Origin: Alphaproteobacteria bacterium
GTDB lineage: Bacteria > Pseudomonadota > Alphaproteobacteria > RF32 > CAG-239
Reading direction: 5' to 3'
Assembly: GCA_017475525.1 (NCBI GenBank)
Contig: JAFVFH010000017.1
Location: 1 to 32,949 of the forward strand
DNA length: 32,949 nt
In this document: positions 15,168 to 23,028 of the stretch, piece after piece
How positions within the stretch are numbered: position 1 is the first letter of the stretch
Layout: each line of letters begins with the position of its first letter
The notes under the pieces: generated by a model
Databases searched by the model: none
Seen by the model: the letters and a program-made list of their open reading frames with translations, nothing else
Told to the model about the DNA's origin: nothing
Translations under genes and position numbers: made by a program

Positions 15168-16682
15168 ATGTTTGAAGGGGCAAAAATAAAACATCAAAAA
15201 ACGGCACTTTTGATTGCAGGAGTGCTCTCGTCGTTGGGATTTGCGCCGGTTTATGCTTTGCCGCTTTCTTTTTTAGGTTTTTTGTTTGCTTTTATGATAT
15301 GCGACGAATCGTCGGGTTATAAACATTCTGCCTTAACGGGATATATATTCGGATTTGGATTTTATGCCGCCGGTTTTTATTGGGCTTCAAACGCACTCTT
15401 GGTTGATATCAAAACTTTCGGCTTTTTATATCCGATTGCGCTTTTAGGTTTGGGCGCATTTTTCGGACTTTTTTTTATTTTGCCGTTTATGGTTTGGCAT
15501 GCATTCAAAAATGCAGGCGTATGGGAAAAGGTTTTCGGTTTTGCAAGCACTTTTGTATTGATGGAATATGTGCGTTCATTTTTGCTCACCGGTTTTCCGT
15601 GGAATATGATGGGCACAATGTTCGGGTTTTCAGATGTGTTGTTTCAAACGGCATCTGTTGTCGGAACGTATGGATTGAGTTTTATTTTGCTCGTTTTAAC
15701 GGGTGCACTCTATGGCTTGTGTCAAAAGCAATATAAAAGCGCGATGGCTGTTGCAATCAGTGTTTTGACTGTGATGTCGGTTTTTGGTGTTTGGCGCATC
15801 AGGTCTTATAACGACGGAGCGTCTGCTTTGAAGGTTCGTTTGGTGCAACCAAGCATTGCTCAATCTGTGAAGTGGGACGAACAATTGCTTGAGGAAAACC
15901 TTGAAACATATATTGCCATGAGCCGCAAAAACGGGGTTGACGGGGTGAAGTTTGTTGTGTGGGGCGAAACGGCAACGGCGTTTGATCCGCGATTTTCGGC
16001 TTATCATCGAGAGCTTATTAAGCGCGCTGTTCCTCAGAACGGCTATTTGATGACGGGGCTTTTGCGCTATGATGAACAAAAAGACGAGCTCTACAATTCG
16101 ATGTCAGTGATTGACGATAAGGGGCAAACGGTTGCTTTTTATGATAAAAATCATTTAGTGCCGTTTGGCGAGTATATTCCTTTTCGAAAGTTTTTGCCCG
16201 ACTGGATAAAACCCGTTGCGAATCAGATTTCAGATTTTTCAAGAGGGGAAAAATACAAAACGTTTGAGCTTATGGGGTTGCCGAAATTCGGGGCGCTGAT
16301 TTGCTATGAGGTGATTTTTGAAGATGAGGTCATCAATCGTTCAAATAAACCGCAATTTTTGGTGGTTGTCAGCAATGACGGCTGGTATGGAACAAGCAGC
16401 GGACCTTATCAGCATCTGCTGAGTGCACGGTTCAGGGCTGTTGAAGAAGGTGTCACCATCGTTCGTTCAGCAAACAACGGTATCAGTGCGGTGATTGATC
16501 CTTTAGGGCAAATTTTAGGACGAATCGGCTTAAATGAAAAAGGAAGTATTGATGTTCTTTTGCCGGAAGTGATGAGCGTTTCGACCGTGTATGCCAAACT
16601 CGGCGGCAAAAGTATACAATATGTTATGTTGTTTGTTTTGGTGTGCCTTTTTTTGAAAAATAAACTGAAGAAAAGACAATAA
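15168..16682 (+). CDS. lnt: Apolipoprotein N-acyltransferase
   Basis: A 504-residue inner-membrane enzyme that adds the third acyl chain to the N-terminal cysteine of lipoproteins. The first 210 residues hold about six to seven hydrophobic helices. The rest is a periplasmic nitrilase-fold domain with the catalytic triad in WGETATAF (Glu about 267), YDKNHLVPFGEYIP (Lys about 327) and GALICYEVIF (Cys about 379). A final helix precedes a basic tail, FLKNKLKKRQ. It is translated directly after ybeY. Confidence 0.96.
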   Translation: MFEGAKIKHQKTALLIAGVLSSLGFAPVYALPLSFLGFLFAFMICDESSGYKHSALTGYIFGFGFYAAGFYWASNALLVDIKTFGFLYPIALLGLGAFFGLFFILPFMVWHAFKNAGVWEKVFGFASTFVLMEYVRSFLLTGFPWNMMGTMFGFSDVLFQTASVVGTYGLSFILLVLTGALYGLCQKQYKSAMAVAISVLTVMSVFGVWRIRSYNDGASALKVRLVQPSIAQSVKWDEQLLEENLETYIAMSRKNGVDGVKFVVWGETATAFDPRFSAYHRELIKRAVPQNGYLMTGLLRYDEQKDELYNSMSVIDDKGQTVAFYDKNHLVPFGEYIPFRKFLPDWIKPVANQISDFSRGEKYKTFELMGLPKFGALICYEVIFEDEVINRSNKPQFLVVVSNDGWYGTSSGPYQHLLSARFRAVEEGVTIVRSANNGISAVIDPLGQILGRIGLNEKGSIDVLLPEVMSVSTVYAKLGGKSIQYVMLFVLVCLFLKNKLKKRQ

Positions 16683-16687
16683 GATTG

Positions 16688-16717
16688 TTGACAGTTTCGT
16701 ATAATCTTTTATATATT
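16688..16717 (+). promoter_or_regulatory. Predicted sigma70-type promoter for the XRE regulator
   Basis: TTGACA (16688-16693) starts 6 nt beyond the lnt stop and is followed by TATATT (16712-16717) at 18-bp spacing. The XRE gene begins 33 nt downstream, so it can be expressed independently of lnt. Confidence 0.6.
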
Positions 16718-16749
16718 AAAACTAATAATTGAAATAAAGGACTTGGACT

Positions 16750-17244
16750 ATGGAACAAATGAAAGAAAAATCATTGCGCGGACGCTTGGCAGAGGGCGAG
16801 CCGAATCCTGTTGATGTGCATGTCGGCAATCGAATTAAATGGCGTCGCAAGGTATTGAACTTAAGCCAACAACAAATGGCAGAAAAATTGGGGCTGACCT
16901 TTCAGCAAATTCAAAAATACGAAAAAGGCTTGAATCGTGTGGGCGCAAGCAGGCTTTGGGATATTGCACAGGTTTTGAATGTGTCGATGGATTTTTTCTT
17001 TGCCGATATGGACCAATCCGTTAAAGGTCAAAGCCCGATGATGCTCAACAAAGATGATGAGGAAACGGCAAAATATTTGAAAGAAGAAGGGGTTGAAATG
17101 GATTTTGACCCGATGAAGCGCAAGGAAACACTTGAGCTTGTGAGCGCATATTACAAAATCAACAACCGCAAAATTGCAAAATATCTGTTTGATTTGATTG
17201 TGGCAATGTCTAAATCGACTGCAAATCTGAGCGAAGAAGAATAA
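16750..17244 (+). CDS. XRE-family HTH transcriptional regulator
   Basis: A 164-residue protein. An HTH_3/XRE domain at about residues 24-82 includes VGNRIKWRRKVLNLSQQQMA, KLGLTFQQIQKYEKG and NRVGASRLWDIAQVLNV. A C-terminal helical region of unknown function ends EEE. Similar regulators often sit between lnt and metK/trmB in alphaproteobacteria and are typical of that class; the DNA target is not known here. metK, which usually follows, is absent, and trmB starts 4 nt after the stop. Confidence 0.88.
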   Translation: MEQMKEKSLRGRLAEGEPNPVDVHVGNRIKWRRKVLNLSQQQMAEKLGLTFQQIQKYEKGLNRVGASRLWDIAQVLNVSMDFFFADMDQSVKGQSPMMLNKDDEETAKYLKEEGVEMDFDPMKRKETLELVSAYYKINNRKIAKYLFDLIVAMSKSTANLSEEE

Positions 17245-17248
17245 GTCT

Positions 17249-17977
17249 GTGTTTGATATGAATGCACCAAAGTTTTTCGGTCGTCGAAAAGGGCGCACCA
17301 TTCGTAAGGCGAAAAGTTTTTTGCTTGAAAATTTTTTGCAAAAAGTCAAAATAACCGATGAAACGGTTTTTGAAGAAGATAAACTTTTCGACACGCCGGT
17401 CAAAGAAGTTCATCTTGAAATCGGGTTTGGCGATGGGGCACATTTGGCCGGTCTTTCGGCCTTAAAAAAAGATGTCGGTTTTGTCGGTGTTGAGGTTTTT
17501 CAAAACGGCATTGCGCACCTTTTGACACTGATGACGGGAGTGAAAGATGCCGAACATATTTCAGAAGCTGTCACTTTGCTTGCTGAACGTTCAGATAATG
17601 TGCGCATCTATGATGACGATGTCAGGCTTTTATTTCCATCTGTTCCGGACGGTTTTTTTGATAAGGTTTATCTTCTTTTTCCTGACCCGTGGCCCAAAAA
17701 ACGCCATGCTGACAGGCGCTTTATCAATCCGGATAATTTGAAACATCTGGCGCGAATCTTGAAAACGGGCGGCATTTTGCAGATTGCGACCGACCACCCG
17801 ATATATAAGCGTCATGTTTTGCGCACCATGCACGAATGCACAAATTTTATTTGGACGGCAAAAACTTCAGATGATTGGCGTTATCCGCCAAAAGATTGGG
17901 TTGAAACAAAATATCAAAGAAAAGCCTTGCGCGAAGGCCGTCGCCCTGTTTTTTTTGAATATAAAAAACTCGTCTAG
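17249..17977 (+). CDS. trmB: tRNA (guanine-N7-)-methyltransferase
   Basis: A 242-residue SAM-dependent enzyme forming m7G46 in tRNAs. Seen: the SAM-binding motif LEIGFGDGAHL, VGVEVFQNGIAHLL, the family signature LLFPDPWPKKRHADRRFINP, and ATDHPIYKRH. The start may be GTG 17249 or ATG 17258; the first fits the AAGAAG ribosome-binding site at the end of the XRE gene. It ends in a genuine TAG stop. Confidence 0.95.
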   Translation: MFDMNAPKFFGRRKGRTIRKAKSFLLENFLQKVKITDETVFEEDKLFDTPVKEVHLEIGFGDGAHLAGLSALKKDVGFVGVEVFQNGIAHLLTLMTGVKDAEHISEAVTLLAERSDNVRIYDDDVRLLFPSVPDGFFDKVYLLFPDPWPKKRHADRRFINPDNLKHLARILKTGGILQIATDHPIYKRHVLRTMHECTNFIWTAKTSDDWRYPPKDWVETKYQRKALREGRRPVFFEYKKLV

Positions 17978-18186
17978 CTGGTAACTGCTTGAAAATTTTT
18001 CGCTCGTGTACCTTTTTTGTACACAATGCTTAAAATTTTCTGCGTATTTACGCACGCTATCCGAATTTTTTGGGGAAAGCCTATGGATTCCATCGTTTCT
18101 TTCAGGGGCTTTCAAAACTTCTGATATATAAAGTATATAACCCGTTATATGCCTTGATTTTATTCACTTTCCAGCACTTTTTTGCC
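17978..18186 (+). other. Three-hairpin intergenic region after trmB
   Basis: GAAAATTTT (17991-17999) pairs with AAAATTTTC (18032-18040) around an inner GTGTAC/GTACAC. Next is TGCGT/ACGCA with loop ATTT (18041-18054), then GAAAGCC/GGCTTTC (18075-18113) holding ATGGATTCCAT. None ends in a clean T-run. It may be a trmB 3' end, a short RNA or degenerate repeat DNA. No gene is seen. Confidence 0.5.
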
Positions 18187-18215
18187 TTGACTTTTTTTTG
18201 TTTTTTTGATATAAC
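18187..18215 (+). promoter_or_regulatory. Promoter of the type-1 RNA leader (copy B)
   Basis: TTGACT (18187-18192), 17-bp T-rich spacer, TATAAC (18210-18215). The first RNA hairpin begins with G at 18222, 7 nt after the -10 box. The geometry equals that of copy A at 3792-3827. Confidence 0.7.
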
Positions 18216-18221
18216 CGAATT

Positions 18222-18384
18222 GTTATCTGAAATCAGGTAACGGTGTCCAACTGACACGTAAGACCTTAGCTCCTTTGCAGAGGAGTTCCCGAAATAAGCC
18301 AGTTTACTGTTCGAATAAGGGAGACTGTGGTCTTACAGTTAGTTGACTCCTCCATTTTGAGATTTTTTCAAGATGGATTTTTTT
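18222..18384 (+). ncRNA. Type-1 structured leader RNA with terminator (copy B)
   Basis: Hairpin GTTATCTGA/TCAGGTAAC with loop AA (18222-18241); P1 GTGTC/GACAC (18243-18257), whose 5-nt loop CAACT can pair with AGTTG (18341-18345); long stem GTAAGACC/GGTCTTAC (18258-18265, 18329-18336) enclosing CTCCT/AGGAG (18270-18285) and CAGT/ACTG (18300-18309); linker CTCCTCC; a 9-bp terminator CCATTTTGA/TCAAGATGG (18352-18376) and seven T. Every stem differs in sequence from copy A but pairs in the same place. The next ATG is 45 nt beyond the T-run. Confidence 0.78.
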
Positions 18385-18428
18385 GGACTATCTTTAATAT
18401 TAACCCTTTATTTTATGGAGAAATTAAA

Positions 18429-18812
18429 ATGGACCATGATACAAACAAAACGATTTATATCAACCGTGTTTTAGATTCAAACAAAAAACCGCTCGGCGGC
18501 ACCGTTCACGTTTATGAAGAAGTTGAAATCGAATCTGATGAACCGTTTTTAGATAATTACCTCGGCTTTGGGATTTCCGAACTCACCGATTCACAAAAAC
18601 TTAAAACGATGGATTTTATCCAGACCTTAACGGCCGGAAAAGTCAATTTTAATGAAGCGTTTGCTTATATATACTTGACAACAAATAACAAGAACATACG
18701 TTCTATCATTTCGCAAATTGGCGGAATGAAAGAAATCATTTCAAAGCTAAAAGCTCAAAAATTGCCTCAAAATGACAATGAGCTTTTGGATTTTATTCAA
18801 GAAAACATATAA
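18429..18812 (+). CDS. Unknown 127-residue cytoplasmic protein behind RNA leader
   Basis: No family recognised. The start ATG 18429 follows TATGGAGA at good spacing. There is no signal peptide, membrane segment or C-terminal RLRYK motif. The N-terminal part is polar and beta-like (YINRVLDSNKKPLGGTVHVY, then acidic EEVEIESDE). The C-terminal two thirds look helical (LTDSQKLKTMDFIQTL, ISQIGGMKEIISKLKAQK). It is monocistronic, ended by the terminator at 18813-18842, and preceded by leader copy B, so it may belong to the same regulon as the surface proteins and could be a regulator or chaperone for them; that is inference only. Confidence 0.75.
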   Translation: MDHDTNKTIYINRVLDSNKKPLGGTVHVYEEVEIESDEPFLDNYLGFGISELTDSQKLKTMDFIQTLTAGKVNFNEAFAYIYLTTNNKNIRSIISQIGGMKEIISKLKAQKLPQNDNELLDFIQENI

Positions 18813-18842
18813 AAAAAAGGCGGCGTTTAAGCCGCTTTTTTA
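18813..18842 (+). terminator. Bidirectional Rho-independent terminator
   Basis: GCGGC (18820-18824) pairs with GCCGC (18831-18835), with an A-run before and a T-run after. It serves the 127-residue gene and, on the other strand, lies at the end of the convergent broken gene. Confidence 0.8.
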
Positions 18843-19256
18843 ATATTCCGGATAGGTTGAGATTGTCGGGTCGATGTTTGGCTCGGTGATGGTTTTAATG
18901 TCTTTTAAGGGAAAAGACTGGACATCATAAATGCGGTCACCGCCTTCATAAAGCGTGTTTTCAATCTCATTTTGTTCGGCTTTCGGCGAAATTGAAAACG
19001 GTTTCGGGTTTTGAGGTGAAATTTGATGAATTTCTTTTAAGTTTGAAGCATTAAGCCTTTCGGGAAGCGGATTTTCTTTTGGCTATTGCGTCGGTTCGTT
19101 GACGAGTTGAGGGGGCGGCGTTTGTTGTTCTTCAAACGAAAAAGAGGCTGTGTCAGGTTTGCCCGAAGCCGTCTGCGCCGAACCGTAAATGTCAACATTT
19201 TCGGCGGCGTGCGTGCAAACCGGCAAAAAAATCAGTGCCCAAAAAATAGGTTTCAT
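18840..19256 (-). pseudogene. Small secreted protein gene interrupted by an amber codon
   Basis: From ATG 19256 the frame encodes a signal peptide (MKPIFWALIFLPVCTHAA) and a Pro/Gln-rich segment to TAG at 19083-19085 (codon 58). The same frame then stays open for 80 more codons (PKENPLPERLNASNLKEIHQ and so on) to TAA at 18840, right at a terminator. Without the TAG it would be a 138-residue exported protein rich in Pro, Glu and Asn. The downstream codon use looks like real coding sequence. One CAG-to-TAG change would explain it. No known family. Alternatively the 57-residue product is functional or the amber is read through. Confidence 0.6.
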
Positions 19257-19413
19257 ACTTTTTTCCTTTCTGATAAAAAAATAAAACTTTTTTTGGCTTT
19301 TTAAATAGGACAAAAAAAAGAAATGTAATAATATGTAACATAAATTTAAGAGATTTTATTGACAAATTGTGCTATATATCTTTGTAGTTTAACTTTATAA
19401 AAAAGGAAAATTG

Positions 19414-20424
19414 ATGACGAATTTGATTAAAGTTGCCGTTATCGGCGCTGGTATGATGGGTAAAAACCACCTTAAAACATATAAATCTCTTTCAGGGGTT
19501 GAGCTTGTCGGCGTGTATGATATTTTTGAAGATGCCGCCAAAGCCGCCGCTGAGATGTTTGGCATTAAAGCTTTTTCTTCTTTGGAAGAAGTGGCGCAAA
19601 ATGTGGATGCTGTCAGTGTTGTGACAACATCTGTGACGCATGCCGACGTGGGTGAATTTTTCTTGAAAAAAGGGATTCACTGTTTGATTGAAAAGCCGCT
19701 TGCGACAACGGAAATTGAATGTCAACGTCTGATTAAAGCCGCCAAAGAAAACAATGTGACATTGCTTGTCGGGCATATTGAGCGCTTCAACCCTGCTGTT
19801 GAACAACTTTCAAAAATTTTGGCGGATACTTCCAAAATTCGCTCTTTAACGGCTGAGCGTATGTCAGCCGCAAGCGGGCGCATTACAGATGTTGATGTGG
19901 CGATGGATTTAATGATTCACGATGTTGAAGTGGTTCAATCGCTTGTCAAATCTAAAGTTAAAAATGTTGAAGCCATGAGCGTCAAAACAAAAGACAAACC
20001 GGAAGGCAAAGACTATATTTCTGCTTTAATCCAATTTGAAAACGGTGTGATGGCTAACTTGACAGCCAGCCGCATAACACAATCACGCGTGAGAACGCTT
20101 AGAGTGACAACCGATGAAAACTATATTGATATGGATTTTATCAATCAGAGCATTAATGTCTGCACACAATCGCGTTCGCCATATATGAGCACGGAATTGC
20201 CGGATTGGATGAAATACGGCTTGAAAGGCTGTGAGGAACATTTGTTTATTCCATCAGCACAACCTTTGGCTGCCGAACAGAGCCACTTTATCAATTGCAT
20301 CTTAGGTAAAGAAACGCCGCGCATTACAGGTGAAAATGCTTTGGAAGCTTTGAAAGTCATTTGGGAAGTTCAGCGCAAGCTTGGTTTCTTGAGCTCTTCA
20401 GAATCTGTTAAGAAAGCTGCTTAA
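19414..20424 (+). CDS. Gfo/Idh/MocA-family NAD(P)-dependent oxidoreductase
   Basis: A 336-residue dehydrogenase-like protein. The N-terminal Rossmann fold begins VAVIGAGMMGKNHLKTY. The family's EKP motif is in CLIEKPLATT, followed by LLVGHIERFNPAVE. The C-terminal GFO_IDH_MocA sheet domain follows. Members act on sugars or related alcohols, often for surface glycans; the substrate cannot be set here. ATG 19414 is preferred over the TTG just before it, with AAGGA upstream. TTGACA occurs at 19359 but a good -10 box is not clear. It is a single gene, ended by a terminator. Confidence 0.9.
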   Translation: MTNLIKVAVIGAGMMGKNHLKTYKSLSGVELVGVYDIFEDAAKAAAEMFGIKAFSSLEEVAQNVDAVSVVTTSVTHADVGEFFLKKGIHCLIEKPLATTEIECQRLIKAAKENNVTLLVGHIERFNPAVEQLSKILADTSKIRSLTAERMSAASGRITDVDVAMDLMIHDVEVVQSLVKSKVKNVEAMSVKTKDKPEGKDYISALIQFENGVMANLTASRITQSRVRTLRVTTDENYIDMDFINQSINVCTQSRSPYMSTELPDWMKYGLKGCEEHLFIPSAQPLAAEQSHFINCILGKETPRITGENALEALKVIWEVQRKLGFLSSSESVKKAA

Positions 20425-20450
20425 TGCTTTTCGAGTTTTAATGAAAAAAG

Positions 20451-20480
20451 ACTTGAGGTGTTGACCTCAAGTTTTTTTTT
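20451..20480 (+). terminator. Rho-independent terminator
   Basis: ACTTGAGG (20451-20458) pairs with CCTCAAGT (20465-20472) and is followed by nine T. It separates the oxidoreductase gene from truA. Confidence 0.9.
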
Positions 20481-20511
20481 GAGTATGCTGTGTTTATCAA
20501 AGGAAATAAAT

Positions 20512-21255
20512 ATGACACGATACAAGATAACAATAGAATATGACGGAACAAATTTGGTCGGATGGCAAAGGCAAGATGAAGGCAACAGCGTTCAAGCATA
20601 TCTTGAAAATGCTGTTTTGGCGTTTAGCGGTCAAAATGTCGAGATTTTTGCGGCCGGTCGCACGGACGCCGGCGTGCATGCAACTGCCCAAGCGGCACAC
20701 TTTGATTTAGAAACAAAACTTGATTTATACCATCTGCGCGAGGCGTTTAATGCCAAATTGCGCGAAGTAAATGCGCCTGTTGCCGTTGTTGAAATTGAGG
20801 TGGCACCTGATGATTTTCATGCACGGTTTTCAGCTAAAAAACGCGGATACATATACCGACTTTTGAATCGTCGAGCAAGGTCTGTTTTGTTAGAGCATAG
20901 GGTGTGGCACGTGAACTTTCCTTTAGATGTTCAAAAAATGAGAGAAGGGGCAAAATATCTTTTAGGCCACCATGATTTCAGCGCATTTAGAGGCGCAGGG
21001 TGTCAGGCAAAATCGCCGATAAAAACGCTTGATAAGCTTGAGATTGTTCAAAACGGTGATGAAATAGATTTTATAGTAGAGGCAAAATCGTTTTTATATC
21101 ATCAGGTGCGCAATATGGTCGGAACCTTAAAAATGGTTGGTGACGGACATTTACAGCCCGAAGATGTTAAAACGATTTTAGAAGGCAAAAAAAGGGCAGA
21201 CGCCGGTGTGACAGCGCCTGCAGAAGGACTTTATTTGAACAAAGTGGAATATTAA
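20512..21255 (+). CDS. truA: tRNA pseudouridine synthase A (positions 38-40)
   Basis: A 247-residue TruA. The catalytic Asp is in FAAGRTDAGVHA near residue 52. YDGTNLVGWQRQ, FHARFSAKKRGYIYR, HDFSAFRGAGC and FLYHQVRNMVGTL are family signatures. ATG 20512 follows AAGGAAATAAAT; the longer upstream frame overlaps the terminator. It converges with hsp20, and the stop codons overlap by 4 bp. Confidence 0.96.
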   Translation: MTRYKITIEYDGTNLVGWQRQDEGNSVQAYLENAVLAFSGQNVEIFAAGRTDAGVHATAQAAHFDLETKLDLYHLREAFNAKLREVNAPVAVVEIEVAPDDFHARFSAKKRGYIYRLLNRRARSVLLEHRVWHVNFPLDVQKMREGAKYLLGHHDFSAFRGAGCQAKSPIKTLDKLEIVQNGDEIDFIVEAKSFLYHQVRNMVGTLKMVGDGHLQPEDVKTILEGKKRADAGVTAPAEGLYLNKVEY

Positions 21256-21737
21256 GCCTGAAGATTTTTAGTTGTTTGTTCTTTTTTCTTCACGCTGATT
21301 TTTTTATATTTTTGCTTTTCTTCTTTTAATTTCGGAATACAGATGTTTAGAACGCCGTTTTCATAAGTGGCGTCTGCCATATTATAATCCAAATCAAAAG
21401 GAAGCGGGATTGTGCGTTTGAACATCCCATAAGAAATTTCGGAAAAATAGCTGTTTTTCGAATTGTGCTCTTTGGTTTGTTCTTTTTCGCCCGAGATGGT
21501 TAAATAGCCATCTTCCGAGATTTTGAGATCGATATTATCTTCTTTAATTCCGGGGATTTCAGCTGTGACCAAAACGGCGTTTTTTTCATCCGTAACGTCA
21601 ATTTTAGGCTGAAGGTTATCTATATTTTCGGCACCGAAATCAAAAAAATAATTCCACAAGCCTCGCAAATCATGTGTTTGATTAGAGAAGCGAGAGGGAC
21701 GATTTTCATCCTCCCTTTTTCGAACCATTTCTTGCAT
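21252..21737 (-). CDS. Small heat-shock protein, Hsp20/alpha-crystallin family
   Basis: A 161-residue ATP-independent chaperone that holds unfolding proteins. The alpha-crystallin domain spans about residues 50-150: PKIDVTDEKNAVLVTAEIPG, IKEDNIDLKISEDGYLTISG, FKRTIPLPFDLD and YENGVLNICIPK. The ATG at 21737 is supported by GGAGA at good spacing; the longer frame upstream covers the neighbouring gene. It follows a Cys/Ser-rich small gene by 16 nt, in a two-gene operon. No clear sigma32 promoter was found, but an inverted repeat lies upstream of the pair. Confidence 0.92.
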   Translation of the reverse strand: MQEMVRKREDENRPSRFSNQTHDLRGLWNYFFDFGAENIDNLQPKIDVTDEKNAVLVTAEIPGIKEDNIDLKISEDGYLTISGEKEQTKEHNSKNSYFSEISYGMFKRTIPLPFDLDYNMADATYENGVLNICIPKLKEEKQKYKKISVKKKEQTTKNLQA

Positions 21738-21753
21738 AAAAGATTCTCCTTTT

Positions 21754-22011
21754 TTAGTAATCCCACTCTTCTTTGATTTCAACCACTTCTTCGTCCATCG
21801 GCTTGGTGCGAGATCCGCAACCGCAGCCGCAGGCAGATTTATGAGAAGATGTAGAATCGTGCGTGGCAGATGATGAATTTTGCTTAGAAGACGAAGATTG
21901 ATTTTTGGTTTCATCTTCGGCCGCATGAAAGGTGTGTGCGCTTGTGTCATCAGCATAAGCTCCGCCTAACATATCCTCATCAGAATTTTTGTGTGATTTA
22001 AAAATACCCAT
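21754..22011 (-). CDS. Small Ser/Cys-rich protein upstream of hsp20
   Basis: An 85-residue protein, family not recognised. It begins MGIFKSHKNSDEDMLGG, has a Ser/Thr/Lys/Asn-rich low-complexity centre, then the cysteine cluster ACGCGCGSR, and an acidic tail (EEVVEIKEEWDY). No signal peptide. GGAGAATGAA precedes the ATG. The three-Cys cluster could bind metal or sense redox state; this is inference. Its place as first gene of the hsp20 operon suggests a stress-linked role. Confidence 0.75.
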   Translation of the reverse strand: MGIFKSHKNSDEDMLGGAYADDTSAHTFHAAEDETKNQSSSSKQNSSSATHDSTSSHKSACGCGCGSRTKPMDEEVVEIKEEWDY

Positions 22012-22064
22012 TTCATTCTCCTTTTTAAATTGGTTAAAAAAATGTATCAGTTGTATCAGCAATT

Positions 22065-22101
22065 AAATTGCGCTTTAAAGTTATGTCTCAAAGCGCAATT
22101 T
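22065..22101. repeat. Perfect 12-bp inverted repeat before the hsp20 operon
   Basis: AAATTGCGCTTT (22065-22076) and AAAGCGCAATTT (22090-22101) with a 13-nt spacer. It sits 54 nt upstream of the Cys-rich gene and 42 nt downstream of the glycosyltransferase stop on the same strand. It could be the glycosyltransferase terminator (only a short T-tract), an operator, or a 5'-UTR thermosensor. It is not the CIRCE sequence. Confidence 0.6.
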
Positions 22102-22142
22102 TGAAGATAGACTTTCGGAGGAAATGAAAGAAATTATTTTTC

Positions 22143-23006
22143 CTAATACCTTAAGCTTGTTTTGATGTTTAAGAATGGGATTTTGCCAAACAGATAAATT
22201 TTTGTTCTTCGGTTTTGTTTGATGATTTTAAACAAAGGCAAAAAGCCGAACAAACGTATGGTGCTCGTTTGAGATGAACTGAGCAAAAGTTCATTATACA
22301 AAGCGGGATATTGGGCTTGAACAGATGCCCATAAGGCAAGCGAGGCATCGTCCATCTTTGAAGACTTTGTGTGTGAGCTGTTGTTTTTATGATTGCGATA
22401 ATGGAAAAGAACTTCTTGAATGTTTGCAAATTTTGTTATGCCAATCAGGCGACACCATAGGGCATAATCTTCGGCAGGGGAAAATTCGGCTTCGTAACGA
22501 ATGTTGTTGTCAATCAATACGGATTTTCGAATCATTGAAGAAGGGTGCAAAATGGCACAGCTTCGCATTAAAGCCACCTTGATTTTGTGGTCTGCTTCAG
22601 GTTTTTTTAAGATTTTTGATTTGACAATCTCTTTGCTCCATGTGCCGACAACGCCGACATCAGGGTGCGAATCGAGAAAAGCGACTTCTTTTTCAAATCT
22701 TGTCGGCAATGAAATGTCATCATGATCCATCACGGCCAGATATTCCCCTTTGCTCAAATCTATCAATTTGTTGCGCGAGGGGGAAATGCCTAAATTTTGC
22801 TTGTTTTTGAAATATTTGATGCGTTTGTCGTGATATGACTTGACAATATTTTCAACCGGATTTGCCGGACAATCATCTAAAATGAGAAATTCAAAATTTG
22901 TATAGGTCTGAGTTAAGATACTCTCGATGGCTTCGCGTAAATATGTTTCCGGCGTTTGATAAACGGGCATTAAAACGGAAACTTTCGGGTTTAAAAGGTT
23001 GGTCAT
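22143..23006 (-). CDS. Family-2 glycosyltransferase
   Basis: A 287-residue GT-A fold enzyme, likely building a surface polysaccharide. Features: KVSVLMPVYQTPETYLREAI at the N-terminus, SILTQTYTNFEFLILDD, NLGISPSRNK, the DxD-like metal site VMDHDD near residue 93, and AEDYALWCRL as the acceptor-side acidic motif. A C-terminal part from about 240 has two hydrophobic stretches ending FLNIKTSLRY. ATG 23006 follows GGAGATTGAC; the longer frame runs into the leader terminator. It is controlled by leader D and lies near an RgpF-like gene, suggesting a glycan locus. Confidence 0.92.
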   Translation of the reverse strand: MTNLLNPKVSVLMPVYQTPETYLREAIESILTQTYTNFEFLILDDCPANPVENIVKSYHDKRIKYFKNKQNLGISPSRNKLIDLSKGEYLAVMDHDDISLPTRFEKEVAFLDSHPDVGVVGTWSKEIVKSKILKKPEADHKIKVALMRSCAILHPSSMIRKSVLIDNNIRYEAEFSPAEDYALWCRLIGITKFANIQEVLFHYRNHKNNSSHTKSSKMDDASLALWASVQAQYPALYNELLLSSSQTSTIRLFGFLPLFKIIKQNRRTKIYLFGKIPFLNIKTSLRY

Positions 23007-23028
23007 GTCAATCTCCAAGTTAAAAGTT

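Noticed and set aside
22065-22101. CIRCE element (HrcA operator) before hsp20
   Set aside because: The half-sites AAATTGCGCTTT do not match the TTAGCACTC/GAGTGCTAA consensus, and the spacer is 13 rather than 9 nt.
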